Shown in pieces: positions 54,986 through 63,640 of a stretch of 64,000 bases of DNA. The DNA is from Flectobacillus major DSM 103 (GTDB lineage Bacteria > Bacteroidota > Bacteroidia > Cytophagales > Spirosomataceae), in contig NZ_KE386491.1 of the NCBI RefSeq assembly GCF_000427405.1, positions 479,001 through 543,000 of the forward strand. The letters run 5' to 3'. The translations under genes were made by a program, and so were the position numbers. How positions within the stretch are numbered: position 1 is the first letter of the stretch; each line of letters opens with the position of its first letter. The notes beneath the pieces were generated by a model that was not told the DNA's origin, did no database searches, and was given only the letters and a program-made list of their open reading frames with translations.

Positions 54986-56048
54986 CTATAATAACCTTTG
55001 CATCATGTCCCAAATTCAAATTACCCTCAATAATCACTTTTTGTCCAGCCTTTAAACCCTCCGAAATAGACACTTCCTGACTATTTTCATGAGCAACTGT
55101 TACATAATTCCATTTGGCAAGACCATTTTCATAGACAAAAACCACTTTTTTCCCCGACCGTTCTACTACAGCTTCTTTGGGAATAACGATTTGCGGTGGC
55201 AGGTTTTTCTCAATAATCACTTGGGCATTCATACCGTCCAATAAATATTGGTCAGGATTTTGAATTCTAACTTTGATAAAAACCAAACCTTGCTCATTGA
55301 CGACGGGGTTAATCTCAGCTACCTTACCCATGTAATTCCTTTCAGAATAGGCCAATGGCTTTACATTAGCCATTTGTCCTAAGCTAACAACACTCAATTC
55401 AGATTCTAGCACTGATACTTCTACAACCATACCTTCACGGCTGAGAATAGTACAAAAAGGCTCGTTGGTAGGTGAGGGGTTATGGGCTTTGGTTTTGAGA
55501 TTGGCAATTACGCCAGTATATGGAGCTTTCAGATAGGTATTTTCTAGCTTCAATTGGGCATCTTTTACACTCGTAAGGGCTTTGGTAAAACCACTTTTGG
55601 CTTTGATGTTTTCCATAATACGATTAGATACCGATGTAGTATCACGGTCTTTACCACCAAACTCTAATAATAGTTTGTTCAATTCAACCTTTGTGTCCTG
55701 TAAATGGTCTTGGGCTTGTTGTAGGGCAATACGTTGTTGTTCGTTGTCCAAAATTGCCAAGATTTGCCCTTCTTTTACAGAAGCACTATTCGTGACCATG
55801 ATTTTCGCAATAATCCCTGTTGTTTTAAAATTGATTTTTGCCTGAGTAAGAGCCGTCACCTTACCTGTAGCCATTATTTGTAAGGGAAAAGATTTACGTT
55901 GGCTTTCTGCCAATTTAACAGTTACAACATTTTCGGTAATAGGAGAAACGCTTGCTTTTGCTTCATCTTCCTTTTGTTGTTGGCTATGGCTGGGTTGGCA
56001 TGCTGTTAGCGTAAATAGTAGATAAATTATGGGTATTATTTTATTCAT
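54966..56048 (-). CDS. RND efflux periplasmic adaptor (membrane fusion protein)
   Basis: This 360-residue periplasmic lipoprotein (lipobox LTAC, Cys17) connects an RND pump to an outer-membrane channel. It has a split lipoyl-like domain (IMVTNSASVKEGQILAILDN and LKAPYTGVIANLKTKAHNP), a short helical hairpin (about 110-165) and the beta-barrel and membrane-proximal domains. Its last residues (EGMKK) and stop codon are written in the flanking simple repeat, so the original C-terminus may have been altered. It lies 60 bases after the DUF6734 gene stop and may share its transcript. Confidence 0.9.
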   Translation of the reverse strand: MNKIIPIIYLLFTLTACQPSHSQQQKEDEAKASVSPITENVVTVKLAESQRKSFPLQIMATGKVTALTQAKINFKTTGIIAKIMVTNSASVKEGQILAILDNEQQRIALQQAQDHLQDTKVELNKLLLEFGGKDRDTTSVSNRIMENIKAKSGFTKALTSVKDAQLKLENTYLKAPYTGVIANLKTKAHNPSPTNEPFCTILSREGMVVEVSVLESELSVVSLGQMANVKPLAYSERNYMGKVAEINPVVNEQGLVFIKVRIQNPDQYLLDGMNAQVIIEKNLPPQIVIPKEAVVERSGKKVVFVYENGLAKWNYVTVAHENSQEVSISEGLKAGQKVIIEGNLNLGHDAKVIIDEGMKK

Positions 56049-56108
56049 AGGAGTAAAGATGGCAAAACTATTGGTTGGAGTAATAGAGATAAATATACAG
56101 ATATTTTT

Positions 56109-57659
56109 TTATTGGCATTCTAAAATACCTTGATAAAGTAAAAACCGAATTTTGGCTAGGATATTGGTTTTGAGCTCGTTCAAAGTAATCGTTTGGTTGA
56201 ATAGATAAATTTCCTGTGCTACATTTTCAAGAATTTCTTGAATCGTTAGTGTATAGCTCTCAATTTGTTGCAAAGTATCAATAATCATAATTGTAAAAGT
56301 GTCTGATAATTGCTCTTTTACGGTCATAGATACAGGATACCCAAATAAAACAACTTGAAAATAGGAAGGCTCTTGCCCTAAATTTAAGGTATAATCAATG
56401 TCACTATCTTGTCCTGTAAATTCATTAATTTCTGCCCATTTCCATTCACTTTCAATGAAGGTAACGTACTCTCCGAAAGTTACAGAACTCAATAAAATTT
56501 CTTTATCCGTTTTTGACAATCTCTCATTGACTTTCAAAGATTGGCGTTTTCTATACTGTACATAATCATCGACACAAGGTAAACCTTGAATAAAGTGGTA
56601 TTTTTCTAATTCGTATTGGAAAGCATCTCTCAGAATGGTATTCTGAGGATTCTCTGGATATATGTTGATTTGTTCGGTTAAGGACTCAAGAGAATTTTGT
56701 AAATTGAGGTTTAGTCCTATTTGTTGACTTATCAAATTGGTTCTATAAAAGAATACCTCTAATGTTTGTGCTTTATTTTCAATAAACATCGAGACTTTTG
56801 TTGCCTCCAACTCATTGGAGACATTCACTACTCTTTCGTATAATTCAGGGCTTTCAATGTAGAGCCTTTGAGCCATTTTTTCGCAAATAGTTTGATTTTT
56901 CTTGTAATTCATTACATGGATATAATCACAAAAATTAGGTAAATCCCAAAAACGGTCTAATTGGTAGTTGTGTGGGTATCCTATTTGTTGGCTCATTTGA
57001 TAACAAATCGAGATTTGTGATGTATCTGCTAATTTTTTAAACCAAAATTGTTCCAAAAAAATATTAAAACAAAACGGGTCTAAGTGATTCAAATAGTCTT
57101 TGTTTTTTTCTAAAAATAATGTTACATCTAGGTAAAGTCGTTTGAAAAAATCAGTATCAGAACCACCCATAATACCCGCATTAACGGCTGCTATCTTTTC
57201 TTGGTTATCTTGTTTGAGATAATTGGGAACTTGAATGCAAGTATTCATTACTTCCTTAACCCCCTGTAAATAATAAGGATGATTGTATTCATAATTTTGA
57301 GCAACGAGTTGAGCATTTAAAAACTCCTTATCAAAAGGCTTGAAAAGATAAGCATCACCGTCTATATGTATGAAAGGTTCATCTTGTATAGTATATGAGT
57401 ACAATTTACGCAATACCCATAATGAAGGCAGTAAAGGGTTAAAGTTTTCTTGAGCCAAAGAAATAGAAGAATAAGGCAACTGTAACTTATCAATCAGAAT
57501 CTCTTTTCCTAAGTTATTAGTAATCAATTCAATATTGGGATAATATTTTTGAATTGAAACGGCACTTAGTGCCCAACTCATAAAATGGAATTTAGAGGAA
57601 AACCAACCTGCATCTAATTTTGTGAGGTTGTTGACCCAGCAGGTTTGTAGTATTTTCAT
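56109..57659 (-). CDS. DUF6734 family protein with glycosyltransferase-like N-terminal part and extra C-terminal region
   Basis: This 516-residue protein resembles DUF6734 in its first 300 or so residues: MKILQTCWVNN, WFSSKFHFMSWALSAV, and EPFIHIDGDAYLFKPFD. The DGD at 100-102 looks like the metal-binding DxD of GT-A glycosyltransferases, and MNTCIQVPNY..AAVNAGIMGGSD resembles an acceptor/sugar site. The C-terminal 200 residues are helical and acidic; I do not recognise them. I use the ATG at 57659, 4 bases after the thioredoxin-like gene's stop; an upstream in-frame start would overlap that gene. Modification of the small peptide of this cluster is a possible role (inferred). Confidence 0.75.
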   Translation of the reverse strand: MKILQTCWVNNLTKLDAGWFSSKFHFMSWALSAVSIQKYYPNIELITNNLGKEILIDKLQLPYSSISLAQENFNPLLPSLWVLRKLYSYTIQDEPFIHIDGDAYLFKPFDKEFLNAQLVAQNYEYNHPYYLQGVKEVMNTCIQVPNYLKQDNQEKIAAVNAGIMGGSDTDFFKRLYLDVTLFLEKNKDYLNHLDPFCFNIFLEQFWFKKLADTSQISICYQMSQQIGYPHNYQLDRFWDLPNFCDYIHVMNYKKNQTICEKMAQRLYIESPELYERVVNVSNELEATKVSMFIENKAQTLEVFFYRTNLISQQIGLNLNLQNSLESLTEQINIYPENPQNTILRDAFQYELEKYHFIQGLPCVDDYVQYRKRQSLKVNERLSKTDKEILLSSVTFGEYVTFIESEWKWAEINEFTGQDSDIDYTLNLGQEPSYFQVVLFGYPVSMTVKEQLSDTFTIMIIDTLQQIESYTLTIQEILENVAQEIYLFNQTITLNELKTNILAKIRFLLYQGILECQ

Positions 57660-57663
57660 GAGA

Positions 57664-58176
57664 TTATTTTTTAATAAAATTATCAACGTAATTGAAAACA
57701 CTATCAGCATTTGAAAATGTAACCTCTTTAATATCAACTATTTTATTTTCTCGACATAAATAAATTTTAGGATGTCCAATACCGATTAATTTTTTGTGAA
57801 CACCAATTCTTATTGAATCAAAAATAAGATTTGGACTTGTTAATATTTTTTTGGTAAAAAAGATATTAAGTTTCTTTTTAGACTCGCCACTTATGATAAA
57901 GGACATATTCGGATTTTCGCTATTTTTCTCAATAAATTTTATTGTGAAATCTAAACACGCTCCGCAGCCATCCAATTCTGTTATTAAATATAATTTCTTT
58001 TTTAACACAGGGGAATTAGTGTAATGGTAGTTTAAGGATTCCAACCCTGTTTGTATCACTTCAAAGTTATCAGTTTGCACACTACAATTTTCAGTACCAC
58101 AAAAGAAAATTAATAATATAACATAATTATTAATTTTCTTGAATAGTGAATAGCGTAAAATATGAATGTTCGTCAT
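57664..58176 (-). CDS. Thioredoxin-like protein with CxxC motif, membrane- or lipid-anchored
   Basis: This 170-residue protein has a hydrophobic N-terminal segment (about 15-26, ending IFFCGTENC) and then a thioredoxin-type beta-alpha unit, KLYLITELDGCGACLDFTIKFI, with the redox pair Cys71-Cys74. A short strand-rich remainder follows, with a cis-Pro candidate in GIGHPKIYLCRENK. It is shorter and more divergent than ordinary TlpA/ResA proteins. Its start codon overlaps the end of the DUF4221 gene by 47 bases in another frame, so the two are translationally coupled. With a four-cysteine secreted peptide encoded upstream, disulfide formation or reduction is a natural guess. Confidence 0.7.
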   Translation of the reverse strand: MTNIHILRYSLFKKINNYVILLIFFCGTENCSVQTDNFEVIQTGLESLNYHYTNSPVLKKKLYLITELDGCGACLDFTIKFIEKNSENPNMSFIISGESKKKLNIFFTKKILTSPNLIFDSIRIGVHKKLIGIGHPKIYLCRENKIVDIKEVTFSNADSVFNYVDNFIKK

Positions 58177-59299
58177 CTTTTTTATAGTGTTTAATGTAAA
58201 TACCTTTTTCGGTTACAAACAGATTGCTGGATTGGTAGTTTTCATCGAGCTTGGTTTCCCCTACTTTTTCAAAATTTTCGTTTAGAATAATAACAGAATA
58301 GATAAACCATACTTTATCATCATATTCACTTTTTTTGTTTTTGTTTGGTGTTCCTGCAAACCTTAAATACATTTTGCGGTATTTGTCATAGTAGATGCTT
58401 GAGTAATGAGGTTGAGATGTTACATAGTTAAACTCGTCGTTTACATCGTGCTGAACAGCCTTACTTTTTTTATACCATGGTATTTCGCCAAAAAAACAAC
58501 TATTAGCCTGATATGATTTTGTGTTTTTTGTGTTCATATCTACTTCATAAATCGATTCATCTACATTGTATGATATTACACATTTGCCTTTTTCTGTATT
58601 ATAAGTCTGGCTTAATTCGGTTTGGATGCCAGTCAAAGCATATCCTTCATCGTACGTTTTTAGCCACTTTTCGGGCAATGTTGTCAAAAAATCAGCTTTA
58701 CCACTTAACATATTCAATACCAAAGACGCATTTGCTTTGTTATAATACCTTCTGAGGGTAGGGTCGTCGAATGGGCTTGCTCCTGCGTAAAGGAAGTTAT
58801 CTTTAACCATCATCTGATTAGCATCATTTCCATAGCTTATCAAGCCATTACCGAGCCTCTCTTTTCCTGTATCATTGAACAGGTACGAGTACTTTCGTTG
58901 TAGTTTTCCATTGGCATTAATAAGAGATACTGAATATTGAAAAGTAGCAAGAACAAAAATAGAATCGGGCGATTTTACAAAAAAGTTGCTCGCGATACCG
59001 ACACCATTGGGGCCTTCTTTTTCAAGTTTTATTCTTTTTATCAAATCTCCCTTGATAGAATATAGGTCAATAGAGTTGTTTAGTTTATTTAAAGCGTAAA
59101 TGGATTCTTCTTTTTTGTCGGTGACAAAGTAGAATATTTTACAATCATTAGGAGAACTTAGAGAATCATGTTTAATCACTATAGAATTGTCATGAGCTAC
59201 TAGAGAGTAGGTATCAATACAGGTTTTTTTTTCATTATTACAGCTACTTTCCCAAAGTAGGATAAGTACAAAAAGTAGATAGTAGGATTTCTTAAACAT
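58130..59299 (-). CDS. DUF4221-type lipoprotein (beta-propeller-like)
   Basis: This 389-residue surface or periplasmic lipoprotein (lipobox ESSC, Cys20) is built of repeated beta units. It shows the segment SIDLYSIKGDLIKRIKLEKEGPNGVG, typical of DUF4221/BF3164-like six-bladed propellers, then DSIFVLATFQYSVSLINANGKLQRKY, and ends with GIYIKHYKKDDEHSYFTLF. In Bacteroidota such lipoproteins occur next to small NVEALA-type peptides, as here. Binding of the peptide or of its target is a reasonable but untested idea. A 30-bp hairpin lies between it and the peptide gene. Confidence 0.78.
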   Translation of the reverse strand: MFKKSYYLLFVLILLWESSCNNEKKTCIDTYSLVAHDNSIVIKHDSLSSPNDCKIFYFVTDKKEESIYALNKLNNSIDLYSIKGDLIKRIKLEKEGPNGVGIASNFFVKSPDSIFVLATFQYSVSLINANGKLQRKYSYLFNDTGKERLGNGLISYGNDANQMMVKDNFLYAGASPFDDPTLRRYYNKANASLVLNMLSGKADFLTTLPEKWLKTYDEGYALTGIQTELSQTYNTEKGKCVISYNVDESIYEVDMNTKNTKSYQANSCFFGEIPWYKKSKAVQHDVNDEFNYVTSQPHYSSIYYDKYRKMYLRFAGTPNKNKKSEYDDKVWFIYSVIILNENFEKVGETKLDENYQSSNLFVTEKGIYIKHYKKDDEHSYFTLFTIQEN

Positions 59300-59407
59300 T
59301 TTATATACCGTTAATTTTATAAAAAGCGTGATAATTAGTATAGATATTATTTACATTAAGTTATGATTGAACAAAAAGATAGTTTCTAATTAATTTTCGA
59401 TTTAAGA

Positions 59408-59477
59408 AAACTATGATTGAAGTTGAGGATTTAATAGCTGGTCTCAACTATTAAACCCTCAATTTCAATCATAGTTT
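59408..59477 (-). terminator. Very long hairpin downstream of the peptide gene
   Basis: Arms of 30 bases (59408-59437 with 59448-59477) pair at 28 positions and leave a 10-base loop; on the minus strand a short T run (gttttctt) follows. It lies about 100 bases after the peptide stop and 109 bases before the DUF4221 start. It can act as a terminator or 3' stabiliser that makes the peptide message far more abundant than the rest of the cluster. Confidence 0.68.
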
Positions 59478-59579
59478 CCCCAAAATAAGTAATAAGTAAA
59501 CTACATTCAGTTTATAACAATACTATAGGACTTATTAATTTTTAATTTGTTGAGGGGAACAATATTTTTTGAATATTCG

Positions 59580-59795
59580 CTAACTACAACTACTTTTTTG
59601 TGAGCAATTACTTATAGATGAGGGCGTACATTGATAATTATTCCAACTACCATCTTTATAACATTTAGATAAAATATATCCGCCACCACCACCAGTTGCT
59701 TGCACCTCATTAAAAATGCTATCTATACCAACAGTCCCAGCTGTCAATGATGCCATTAATAGAGCCTTTTTGGCAAATTTTTTGTTAATTTTCAT
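59580..59795 (-). CDS. NVEALA-like small Cys-rich secreted peptide
   Basis: This 71-residue precursor has a basic start (MKINKKFAKK), a hydrophobic stretch (residues 11-28) and the segment IFNEVQAT (27-34), which resembles the NVEALA leader end of small Bacteroidota peptides. Then come five glycines and a mature region of about 32 residues with four cysteines (45, 56, 64, 70), rich in Ser, Asn and aromatic residues. Cleavage after the NEVQA segment would release a peptide able to form two disulfides. I start at the ATG at 59795, because a 36-residue upstream extension in frame has no leader character. The function (signal, toxin or pilus-like) is unknown. Confidence 0.7.
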   Translation of the reverse strand: MKINKKFAKKALLMASLTAGTVGIDSIFNEVQATGGGGGYILSKCYKDGSWNNYQCTPSSISNCSQKSSCS

Positions 59796-59940
59796 TTTCT
59801 TAAATAGTTTAAACAATAGAACATCGTTGCTACCCTCCAATACAATTATCTGCGTCCAGTGTATTAAATTCGGCGTTTTTGAATAACGTTTTTCATGATT
59901 CAAATTTTTGTATTAAAATCCACAAAATCAAGGCTGTTGA

Positions 59941-59979
59941 TTGGACTTAATTGGACATTATTGGACTTAATAGGACACG
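59941..59979 (-). promoter_or_regulatory. Four 10-bp-phased direct repeats upstream of the peptide gene
   Basis: On the minus strand the units read GTCCTATTAA, GTCCAATAAT, GTCCAATTAA and GTCCAATCAA; GTCC recurs exactly every 10 bases (plus-strand GGAC at 59943, 59953, 59963 and 59973). One helical turn per unit suggests cooperative binding along one DNA face. They lie 145 bases upstream of the peptide start and just after a small helix-turn-helix gene. Confidence 0.6.
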
Positions 59980-59981
59980 AT

Positions 59982-60158
59982 TTAGTCGCCATGATATTTT
60001 TGGATTATCAAAGATGCTAATTTGGGTTTTAGTAGTGAACGAGGAGTAATCGCAATGCCTTGAGTTTTGATAAATCGTGTAAGGGTTTTGGTACTAATAC
60101 CAAGCGATGCAGCAACTTGCTGGCGAGTCATGGGTTTTAATTGTGTAGGAGTTGTCAT
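59982..60158 (-). CDS. Small helix-turn-helix protein
   Basis: This 58-residue protein has MTRQQVAASLGISTKTLTRFIKTQGI (about 10-35), a compact helix-turn-helix of the excisionase/MerR-like or Fis-like kind, followed by a basic tail with SLLKPKLASLIIQKYHGD. The start at 60158 avoids a hydrophobic extension in frame upstream. It sits immediately upstream of the phased repeats and the peptide gene on the same strand, so it is a candidate for their regulator. It is small, with no sensor domain. Confidence 0.7.
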   Translation of the reverse strand: MTTPTQLKPMTRQQVAASLGISTKTLTRFIKTQGIAITPRSLLKPKLASLIIQKYHGD

Positions 60159-60357
60159 GTTTAAAAAGGCTAAGAATGGGCAAATTGACAAGGCTAATAT
60201 TTGAAAATTTAATGCAATTTTGGAAAAAAGAAATAGAGCTTTATCTCCCCAACTACTTTATTTATTGAACTAATAGACAAATCAATCCGCCAGCTAACAG
60301 CAGTTTGTTGTCTTAATTATATCAAATATAATTTATTTAATAAATTTTATCAAAAAT

Positions 60358-63300
60358 ATGCAAAATAAATCTTATGCTATTCTTATTATTTTTGTTGTTC
60401 TCACTATAGTTGGCATTGCACTTATTCCCAAATTATCTATTCAGCTCAATCCTTCTAAAAACTCGGGGAGTCTAACTGTATCTTATTTTTGGGGCAATGT
60501 TTCGCCAGAAGTACTTGAACACCAGGTTTCTGCAAAGCTGGAGGGAGCATTTAGTACATTACAAGGAATTAAAAAGTTGAGTTCAGTGTCGGGTTATGGC
60601 AATGGATACATTACTATCGAAATGGATAAATCGGCTAATCTTGACCAATTGCGTTTTGAAGTTGCAACACTCATAAGACAACTGTACCCTCAACTCCCCA
60701 AAGAGGTAAGCTATCCCGTTATTAGCCTCAATTCGCCCGACCAAGAAATGCAACAAAAACCCTTGATTTCTTTACAGCTTAATGGACAAGCACGTTTGAG
60801 TGATTTGAAGGTATATGCCGAAGAGCAGTTGAAACCTCAATTGGCCCAAATCGAAGGAATCTACACTGTAAATGTCTATGGTGGAAATCGTCAAGAATGG
60901 GTTTTGATGTATGATAGAAAGCAATTGGAGAGTTTGCAAATAACTGAAAATGAAATTGTTAAGGCTATATCTGTACAATATCAACAAAGTAGCATAGGCT
61001 TGGCTCGTGATGTTCAGGGCCAACAAATGAATGTTATATTAAGTCCAAAATCGCAGGATATTTTCACCAAAAAATCAGCCGAAGAAGTTAGGGAAGATTT
61101 AGGGAAAATAGCCTTGCCTTTAAGAGAAAAAGGCGATTTGCAGAGAATAATTCACCTTTCAGATATATTGAAAGTAAAGCGTAGCGAACAGCCTATCGAA
61201 GAGTTTTATAGAATAAATGGTAGAAATGCCGTTACACTGGTTATACAAGCCGACATAGGGGCCAACCAACTGGCTTTGTCCAAGGCTATTCGATTAAAAT
61301 TAGCAGAAATTTCAAAAACACTTCCGCCAACCTACCAAACCAATATTGAATATGATGCAACTGAATATATCAAAGAAAACTTAGATAAAATCTGGGTACA
61401 GTCGGGCTTGGCTATCTTGATTTTATTGGCTTTTGTGTGGCTTTCTACCCGTAGCTGGCGATATACCATAGTGATTTTATGGAGTTTAGTGATTAATTTG
61501 GCTTTATCGTTTATTGTCTTTTATTTCCTCAAAATCGAAATACATCTGTATTCTCTGGCTGCTATTACAACGTCTTTGGGTATTTTGATTGATAATACAA
61601 TTGTTATGATTGACCATTATCGCCGATACAGAAACCTAAGTGTTTTTATGGCCTTATTGGGTGCTACCTTAACTACTATTGCTGGGTTGACAATTATTTG
61701 GTTTTTGCCCGAAGAGGCTAAATTAGACTTGTTAGACTTTGCCATAGTGATGATGGTGGTATTGGGAATATCCTTGGTGATTGCCTTATTTTTTGTTCCA
61801 GCATTGATAGAAAGAATAGGTTTTTTTGCTGAAAATCAGCGGATTATGAATGGTGCTAGTCGGCGGAGAATTGTTGGGGGTAGTCGAGTGTATACAAGGG
61901 TGGTACTTTTTCTTATGCGTTTTCGCAGAACATCCTTTGTGTTGATATTGCTTGCCTTTGGCTTGCCTGTATTTATGTTGCCCAATAAGATAGACGACTC
62001 AAAGCCTTGGGCAAGGTATTATAATGCTAGCTTAGGAAATGAATATTACCAAGAGAATATCCAACCAACGATTAATAAGGTATTGGGAGGGAGTTTGCGG
62101 TTGTTTGTGAACTATGTTTACGAAAAATCTTATTATACAAAGAATGAACGTACATGTCTATATGTCAATGCTGGATTGCCCAATCAGGCTACTATCGAAC
62201 AAATGAATGATTTGTATTTACGAATAGAAAGTTATTTAGGCCAATTTAAGGAAATAGACCGATTTATTACTCGGATTTATAATGGACAGAGTGGAAGTAT
62301 GGCTATTTATTTTAAACCAGAATATGAAAGTAGTTCGTTTCCTTATGTCCTAAAAAATAAAATGATTGTACTTTCAACCGAAATGAGCGGTATCCATTGG
62401 GATATTTATGGCGTAGGGCAAGGGTTTAGTCAGCATTTGGACGAAAATAGTACGCCTACTTTTAATGTAATGATGCACGGGTATAATTATAATGAATTGG
62501 AACGCCAAGCCAATATATTGAAGAAGCACTTGGAAATACATCCTAGAATTCAGGAGGTAAATATCAATAGGAATATGGATTTTTGGAATAATAAAAGCCT
62601 ATACGAATATGTATTAGAAACCGACCCCAAGTATTTAGCCCTGTACGGACGAACCAATGCCGAAGTGTACGATTACTTACAACGTCAAAATGTACGCTCA
62701 CGCCCAGATATTTATCAATTTATGTATGGCGAATACGAACAGGTTAAAGTTGTGCCAGACGATAGTAAAAACTTTGACGTGTGGTCATTAATGAATCAGT
62801 CGGTAAAAATGGATAGTACTACTGTAAAACTGGCTAATTTTGCCAAGTCTACCAAGCAAAAAATCAGTTCTGAAATTCATAAAGAGAATCAGGAATATCT
62901 TAGAATGGTAAGTTTTGAGTATTTTGGGAGTCAAAATTTTGGAGATAAATTTTTAGATAAAACCTTAGCTGATTTCAAAACAGTACTTCCGTTGGGTTAT
63001 ACCGCCAAAAAAATAGGCTATGATTGGTACAGCTATGAGGCCAAAAAGCAATATTGGTTGATAGGCTTGGTCATAGTGCTAATTTATATCATTTGTGCCA
63101 TTATTTTTGAGTCGTTGTTACAGCCTTTGGCATTAATCATGCTAATACCAATTTCGTTTATTGGTGTTTTTCTAACATTTTATTGGTTCGACTTTAACTT
63201 TGACCAAGGGGGCTATGCTTCTTTTATCTTACTGAGTGGCAATGTAGTGTGTGCCGCTATTTTTATTATTGCAGAGTTCAATAATTTACGAAAGTTATAC

Positions 63301-63525
63301 CCTTCTACAAAGCCGTTTAAGTTGTATATCAAAGCCTATAATCACAAAATTATTCCTATTTTCCTTACGGTACTTTCAACGGTAGTAGGCTTAATTCCAT
63401 TTTTGATTTATGGACAAAATGAAGTTTTTTGGTTTGCTCTTGGCATAGGCACAATAGGAGGGTTAATGATGTCATTAATAGGGATTATTTTGTATTTGCC
63501 TTTGTTCTTAAAAATAGATAAATAA
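60358..63525 (+). CDS. RND-family permease without a nearby adaptor
   Basis: This 1055-residue inner-membrane transporter has the duplicated RND architecture. It starts directly with helix 1 (SYAILIIFVVLTIVGIALIPKLSIQLNPS). The first porter region includes VSAKLEGAFSTLQGIKKLSSVSGYG, and helix 4 reads LGILIDNTIVMIDHYRR, where the second Asp of the AcrB DD pair is Asn. The C-terminal half ends with LIGIILYLPLFLKID. Unlike typical pumps it has no adaptor or outer-membrane factor gene beside it. It is divergent from the small HTH gene and the peptide cluster, so a shared regulatory region is possible. The substrate is unknown. Confidence 0.9.
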   Translation: MQNKSYAILIIFVVLTIVGIALIPKLSIQLNPSKNSGSLTVSYFWGNVSPEVLEHQVSAKLEGAFSTLQGIKKLSSVSGYGNGYITIEMDKSANLDQLRFEVATLIRQLYPQLPKEVSYPVISLNSPDQEMQQKPLISLQLNGQARLSDLKVYAEEQLKPQLAQIEGIYTVNVYGGNRQEWVLMYDRKQLESLQITENEIVKAISVQYQQSSIGLARDVQGQQMNVILSPKSQDIFTKKSAEEVREDLGKIALPLREKGDLQRIIHLSDILKVKRSEQPIEEFYRINGRNAVTLVIQADIGANQLALSKAIRLKLAEISKTLPPTYQTNIEYDATEYIKENLDKIWVQSGLAILILLAFVWLSTRSWRYTIVILWSLVINLALSFIVFYFLKIEIHLYSLAAITTSLGILIDNTIVMIDHYRRYRNLSVFMALLGATLTTIAGLTIIWFLPEEAKLDLLDFAIVMMVVLGISLVIALFFVPALIERIGFFAENQRIMNGASRRRIVGGSRVYTRVVLFLMRFRRTSFVLILLAFGLPVFMLPNKIDDSKPWARYYNASLGNEYYQENIQPTINKVLGGSLRLFVNYVYEKSYYTKNERTCLYVNAGLPNQATIEQMNDLYLRIESYLGQFKEIDRFITRIYNGQSGSMAIYFKPEYESSSFPYVLKNKMIVLSTEMSGIHWDIYGVGQGFSQHLDENSTPTFNVMMHGYNYNELERQANILKKHLEIHPRIQEVNINRNMDFWNNKSLYEYVLETDPKYLALYGRTNAEVYDYLQRQNVRSRPDIYQFMYGEYEQVKVVPDDSKNFDVWSLMNQSVKMDSTTVKLANFAKSTKQKISSEIHKENQEYLRMVSFEYFGSQNFGDKFLDKTLADFKTVLPLGYTAKKIGYDWYSYEAKKQYWLIGLVIVLIYIICAIIFESLLQPLALIMLIPISFIGVFLTFYWFDFNFDQGGYASFILLSGNVVCAAIFIIAEFNNLRKLYPSTKPFKLYIKAYNHKIIPIFLTVLSTVVGLIPFLIYGQNEVFWFALGIGTIGGLMMSLIGIILYLPLFLKIDK

Positions 63526-63640
63526 GTGTTGAGCCTACTTCTAATATTTAGGAGTAAAGCTAGGTTGTTTCAACAACAATTTCGGAAATAGTATTTTTAG
63601 GATTCCAAATGTAACCCTGTACTATTCTCCAAACGTATTA

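Noticed and set aside
57660-57737. Upstream extension of the DUF6734 gene
   Set aside because: It would overlap the thioredoxin-like gene, and the family starts at the MKILQ-type segment.
58010-58050. tRNA-like string (resembling a D-arm) inside the thioredoxin-like gene
   Set aside because: No matching acceptor, anticodon and T arms can be folded around it; coincidence in coding sequence.
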